Origin: CAZPCZ01 sp964585225
GTDB lineage: Bacteria; Patescibacteriota; Patescibacteriia; JACPHY01
DNA length: 7,133 bases
Reading direction: 5' to 3'
NCBI GenBank assembly: GCA_964585225.1
Contig: CAZPCZ010000070.1
Location: 1-7,133, forward strand
Shown here: positions 5,345 through 7,133 of the stretch, piece after piece
Layout: each line of letters opens with the position of its first letter
How positions within the stretch are numbered: the stretch's first letter is position 1
Notes under the pieces: model-generated
The model's input: only the letters and a program-made list of their open reading frames with translations
Database searches by the model: none
What the model was told of the DNA's origin: nothing
Translations under genes and position numbers: made by a program

Positions 5345-6514
5345 TCACACCATCGGCTCCTCGGGCATGGGCGGGATTTCGCCGCGCTTCTGGGCGAGCA
5401 CCTGCTCGCGGTACCGCTGCATGCTCGCGGGGTCCTGTCCCCAGCGTTCGAGGGAGCCACCCCAACCACCCACGAGGACTGCGCCATCCGGGAGGGGGTG
5501 GAGGGTCTGGATGTGCTGCGCATTCCCTCTGGCATCCGTGTACGTGCCGAGGTCTTTCCAGGAGCCGTTGGGGTTCAGGCGTTTGAGGGAGCCACCCCAA
5601 CCACCCACGAGGACTGCGCCGTCGGGGAGGGGGTGGAGGGTCAAGATTGCCTGCGCATTCCCTACGGCATTCGTGTATGTTCCGAGGTCTTCCCAGGAGC
5701 CGTTGGGGTTCAGGCGTTTGAGGGAGCCACCACTACCACCCACGAGGACTGCGCCGTCCGGGAGGGGGTGGAGGGTCTGGATGACCTGCACATTCCCTAC
5801 GGCATCCGTGTATGTCCCGAGGTCTTCCCAGGAGTCGTTGGGGTTCAGGCGTTTGAGGGAGCCACCATAACCACCCACGAGGACTGCGCCATCCGGGAGG
5901 TGGTGGAGGGTATGGATGTGCTGCGCATTCCCTGCGGCATCCGTGTACGTCCCGAGGTCTTCCCAGGAGTCGTTGGGGTTCAGGCGTTTGAGGGAGCCAC
6001 CATAACCACCCACGAGGACTGCGCCATCCGGGAGGGGGTGGAGGGTCAAGATGCCCGGCGCATTCCCTTCGGCATCCGTGTATGTTCCGAGGTCTTTCCA
6101 GGAGCCGTTGGGGTTCAGGCGTTTGAGGGAGCCACCCCCACCACCCACGAGGACTGCGCCGTCCGGGAGGGGGTGGAGGGTCCAGATGCCCTGCGCATGC
6201 CCTTCGGCATCCGTGTACGTGCCGAGGTCTTTCCAGGAGCCGTTGGGGTTCAGGCGTTTGAGGGAGCCACCCTCACCACCCACGAGGACTGCGCCATCCG
6301 GGAGGGGGTGGAGGGTCAAGATGTTCTGCGCATTCCCTTCGGCATTCGTGTACGTCCCGAGCACCTCGAGGCGTTCGTACGGTGGGGGTTCGATCTCGCG
6401 GTGGAGGAGGGCTTCGCGGAGCGCGCGGTTGTGGAGCGAGCACGGCAGTTGCCCGCCACAGGTGGGGCAGATGTGCTTGAGGGATTCGAGGAATGAGGGT
6501 TTGGGTTCGGGCAT
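5345..6514 (-). CDS. Propeller-like repeat protein, copy B (7 units)
   Basis: The 389-aa product is a longer paralogue of the gene at 3099-3860. It has the same head (MPEPKPSFLESLKH, knuckle C16, C19, C25, H28) and the same tail ending PPMPEEPMV, with seven 45-residue units starting at residue 52. Seven units would be enough for one closed seven-bladed propeller. Between units, residues 8, 13, 15 and 30 change (position 13: N,G,G,H,V,A,H; position 15: L,W,L,H,Q,L,Q; position 30: E,G,Y,Y,S,W,W) while the framework is almost constant. The ATG at 6514 matches copy A. GGAG lies 12 nt upstream, and a small AGCAC/GTGCT stem (6515-6528) between them could shorten the effective distance. An in-frame ATG at 6532 is possible. 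The frame stays open further upstream only as a shadow of the preceding gene, whose stop is 23 bp away, suggesting co-transcription. Confidence 0.87.
   Translation of the reverse strand: MPEPKPSFLESLKHICPTCGGQLPCSLHNRALREALLHREIEPPPYERLEVLGTYTNAEGNAQNILTLHPLPDGAVLVGGEGGSLKRLNPNGSWKDLGTYTDAEGHAQGIWTLHPLPDGAVLVGGGGGSLKRLNPNGSWKDLGTYTDAEGNAPGILTLHPLPDGAVLVGGYGGSLKRLNPNDSWEDLGTYTDAAGNAQHIHTLHHLPDGAVLVGGYGGSLKRLNPNDSWEDLGTYTDAVGNVQVIQTLHPLPDGAVLVGGSGGSLKRLNPNGSWEDLGTYTNAVGNAQAILTLHPLPDGAVLVGGWGGSLKRLNPNGSWKDLGTYTDARGNAQHIQTLHPLPDGAVLVGGWGGSLERWGQDPASMQRYREQVLAQKRGEIPPMPEEPMV
5417..6361 (-). repeat. 135-bp tandem repeat array, 7 units
   Basis: The CCGAG landmark recurs at 5547, 5682, 5817, 5952, 6087, 6222 and 6357, always 135 bp apart with no length variation. 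Adjacent units share distinctive variants: the GTCGTTGGGG spelling (Asp for Gly in NPNDSW) occurs in two neighbouring units. This points to unit duplication. Confidence 0.96.
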
Positions 6515-6537
6515 AGCACGAGTGTGCTCCATCCCCC

Positions 6538-7133
6538 CTACACCATCGGCTCCTCGGGCATGGGAGGGATCTCGCCGCGCTTCTGGGCGAGCACTTGCTC
6601 GCGGTACTGCTGGAGCTTCTGAGGATCCTGTCCCCAACGCTCGATGGAGCCACCGTCACCGCCCATGAGGACTGCGCCATCTGGGAGGGGGTGGAGGGTC
6701 TGGATGGCCTGCGCATTCCCTGCGGCATCCGTGTACGTGCCGAGGTCTTTCCAGGAGCCGTCGGGGTTTAGGCGTTTGAGGGAGCCACCCCAACCACCCA
6801 CGAGGACTGCGCCATCGGGGAGGGGGTGGAGGGTCAAGATGGGCTGCGCATCCCCTTCGGCATCCGTGTACGTCCCGAGGTCTTCCCAGGAGCCGTCATG
6901 GTTCCGGCGTTGGAGGGAGCCACCCACACCACCCACGAGGACTGCGCCGTCCGGGAGGGGGCGGAGGGTCCGGATGTTCTGCGCATCCCCTTCGGCATCC
7001 GTGTACGTCCCGAGCACTTCGAGGCGTTCATACGGTGGGGGTTCGATCTCGCGGTGGAGGAGGGCTTCCCGGAGCGCACGGTTGTGGAGCGAGCACGGCA
7101 GTGGCCCGCCACAGGTGGGGCAGGTGTGCTTGA
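6538..7133 (-). CDS. Propeller-like repeat protein, copy C (3 units), 5'-truncated by the window edge
   Basis: The minus-strand frame is open from the window edge to a TAG at 6540-6538. The first visible residues, LKHTCPTCGGPLPCSLHN, match the heads of copies A and B, so only about 11 residues are missing. Three 45-residue units follow, starting at 7014, 6879 and 6744, then a tail ending EIPPMPEEPMV as in the other copies. It is the most divergent copy: unit 1 has SLQRRNHDGSW in place of SLKRLNPDGSW, unit 3 has VLMGGDGGSI, and the tail reads DPQKLQQYREQ rather than DPASMQRYREQ. The stop is 23 bp before the chosen ATG of copy B, consistent with an operon. It lacks any visible membrane or export signal in the part present. 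The molecular role is unknown. Confidence 0.87.
   Translation of the reverse strand, partial: KHTCPTCGGPLPCSLHNRALREALLHREIEPPPYERLEVLGTYTDAEGDAQNIRTLRPLPDGAVLVGGVGGSLQRRNHDGSWEDLGTYTDAEGDAQPILTLHPLPDGAVLVGGWGGSLKRLNPDGSWKDLGTYTDAAGNAQAIQTLHPLPDGAVLMGGDGGSIERWGQDPQKLQQYREQVLAQKRGEIPPMPEEPMV
6610..7014 (-). repeat. 135-bp tandem repeat array, 3 units
   Basis: The CCGAG landmark recurs at 6740, 6875 and 7010, again exactly 135 bp apart and in the same phase relative to the protein unit as in the two other arrays. Confidence 0.94.

Noticed and set aside
5231..6496. A 421-residue plus-strand frame across the copy B repeat array, and similar ones at 3121-3915 and 3252-3899
   Set aside because: A 135-bp unit is divisible by three, so if one antisense unit lacks stops the whole array stays open. 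The minus-strand frame has the conserved start, head, tail and paralogues; the antisense products have none of these.
6515..6637. A 41-residue N-terminal extension of copy B starting at 6637
   Set aside because: It overlaps the conserved tail of copy C in another frame and is absent from copy A; the MPEP start at 6514 is shared between copies.
3171..7014. Regular 135-bp repeats as a CRISPR-like array
   Set aside because: Repeats are contiguous without spacers, are translated as protein units, and no cas genes are present.
3099..7133. A diversity-generating retroelement driving the variable positions
   Set aside because: No reverse transcriptase or template repeat is in the window, and changes are not limited to adenine positions: variable codons include G/C substitutions of several kinds.

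Overview
The window looks like bacterial chromosome of moderately high GC content with standard stop-codon use: TGA ends several well-aligned proteins, so this is not a TGA-recoded lineage. The gatC-gatA pair implies Gln-tRNA(Gln) formation by transamidation. Heptamer tandem repeats and small palindromes inside coding genes, a DUF3179 protein and a Cys-rich zinc-ribbon microprotein resemble what I associate with uncultured lineages such as the candidate phyla radiation (Patescibacteria). That placement is a low-confidence inference; no marker gene here proves it.

Layout. 2-730 (+): 3' part of a DUF3179 protein. 824-949 (+): a 41-aa protein with eight cysteines. A strong hairpin at 969-996 separates these from a long run of minus-strand genes. 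Reading that strand in transcription order (right to left): a 5'-truncated repeat protein (7133-6538), a second copy (6514-5345), a palindrome-rich spacer (5344-5169), an AAA+/DUF4143 ATPase (5168-3942), a third repeat protein (3860-3099), then gatC (2995-2696) and gatA (2579-1014).

The most unusual content is the family of three repeat proteins. Each has a CxxCx5CxxH zinc-knuckle-like head, a tandem array of 45-residue beta-propeller-like units (exactly 135 bp per unit) and a conserved basic/proline-acidic tail. The copies carry 4, 7 and 3 units. Units are nearly identical except at a few positions (8, 10, 13, 15 and 30 of the unit), which change freely. This is the pattern expected of a recognition scaffold whose binding face is diversified while the framework is homogenised. 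Function is unknown. No signal peptide or membrane segment is visible, so a cytoplasmic role is likely.

The second theme is invasion of gatC/gatA by short repeats. gatA carries two different heptamer arrays, a duplicated palindrome and a GC-rich hairpin, all in frame and at positions where GatA proteins are normally variable or shorter. The last residues of gatC are encoded by a perfect palindrome. A roughly 85-bp AT-rich imperfect palindrome fills the gatC-gatA spacer and leaves gatA with a GTG start and no visible Shine-Dalgarno sequence.
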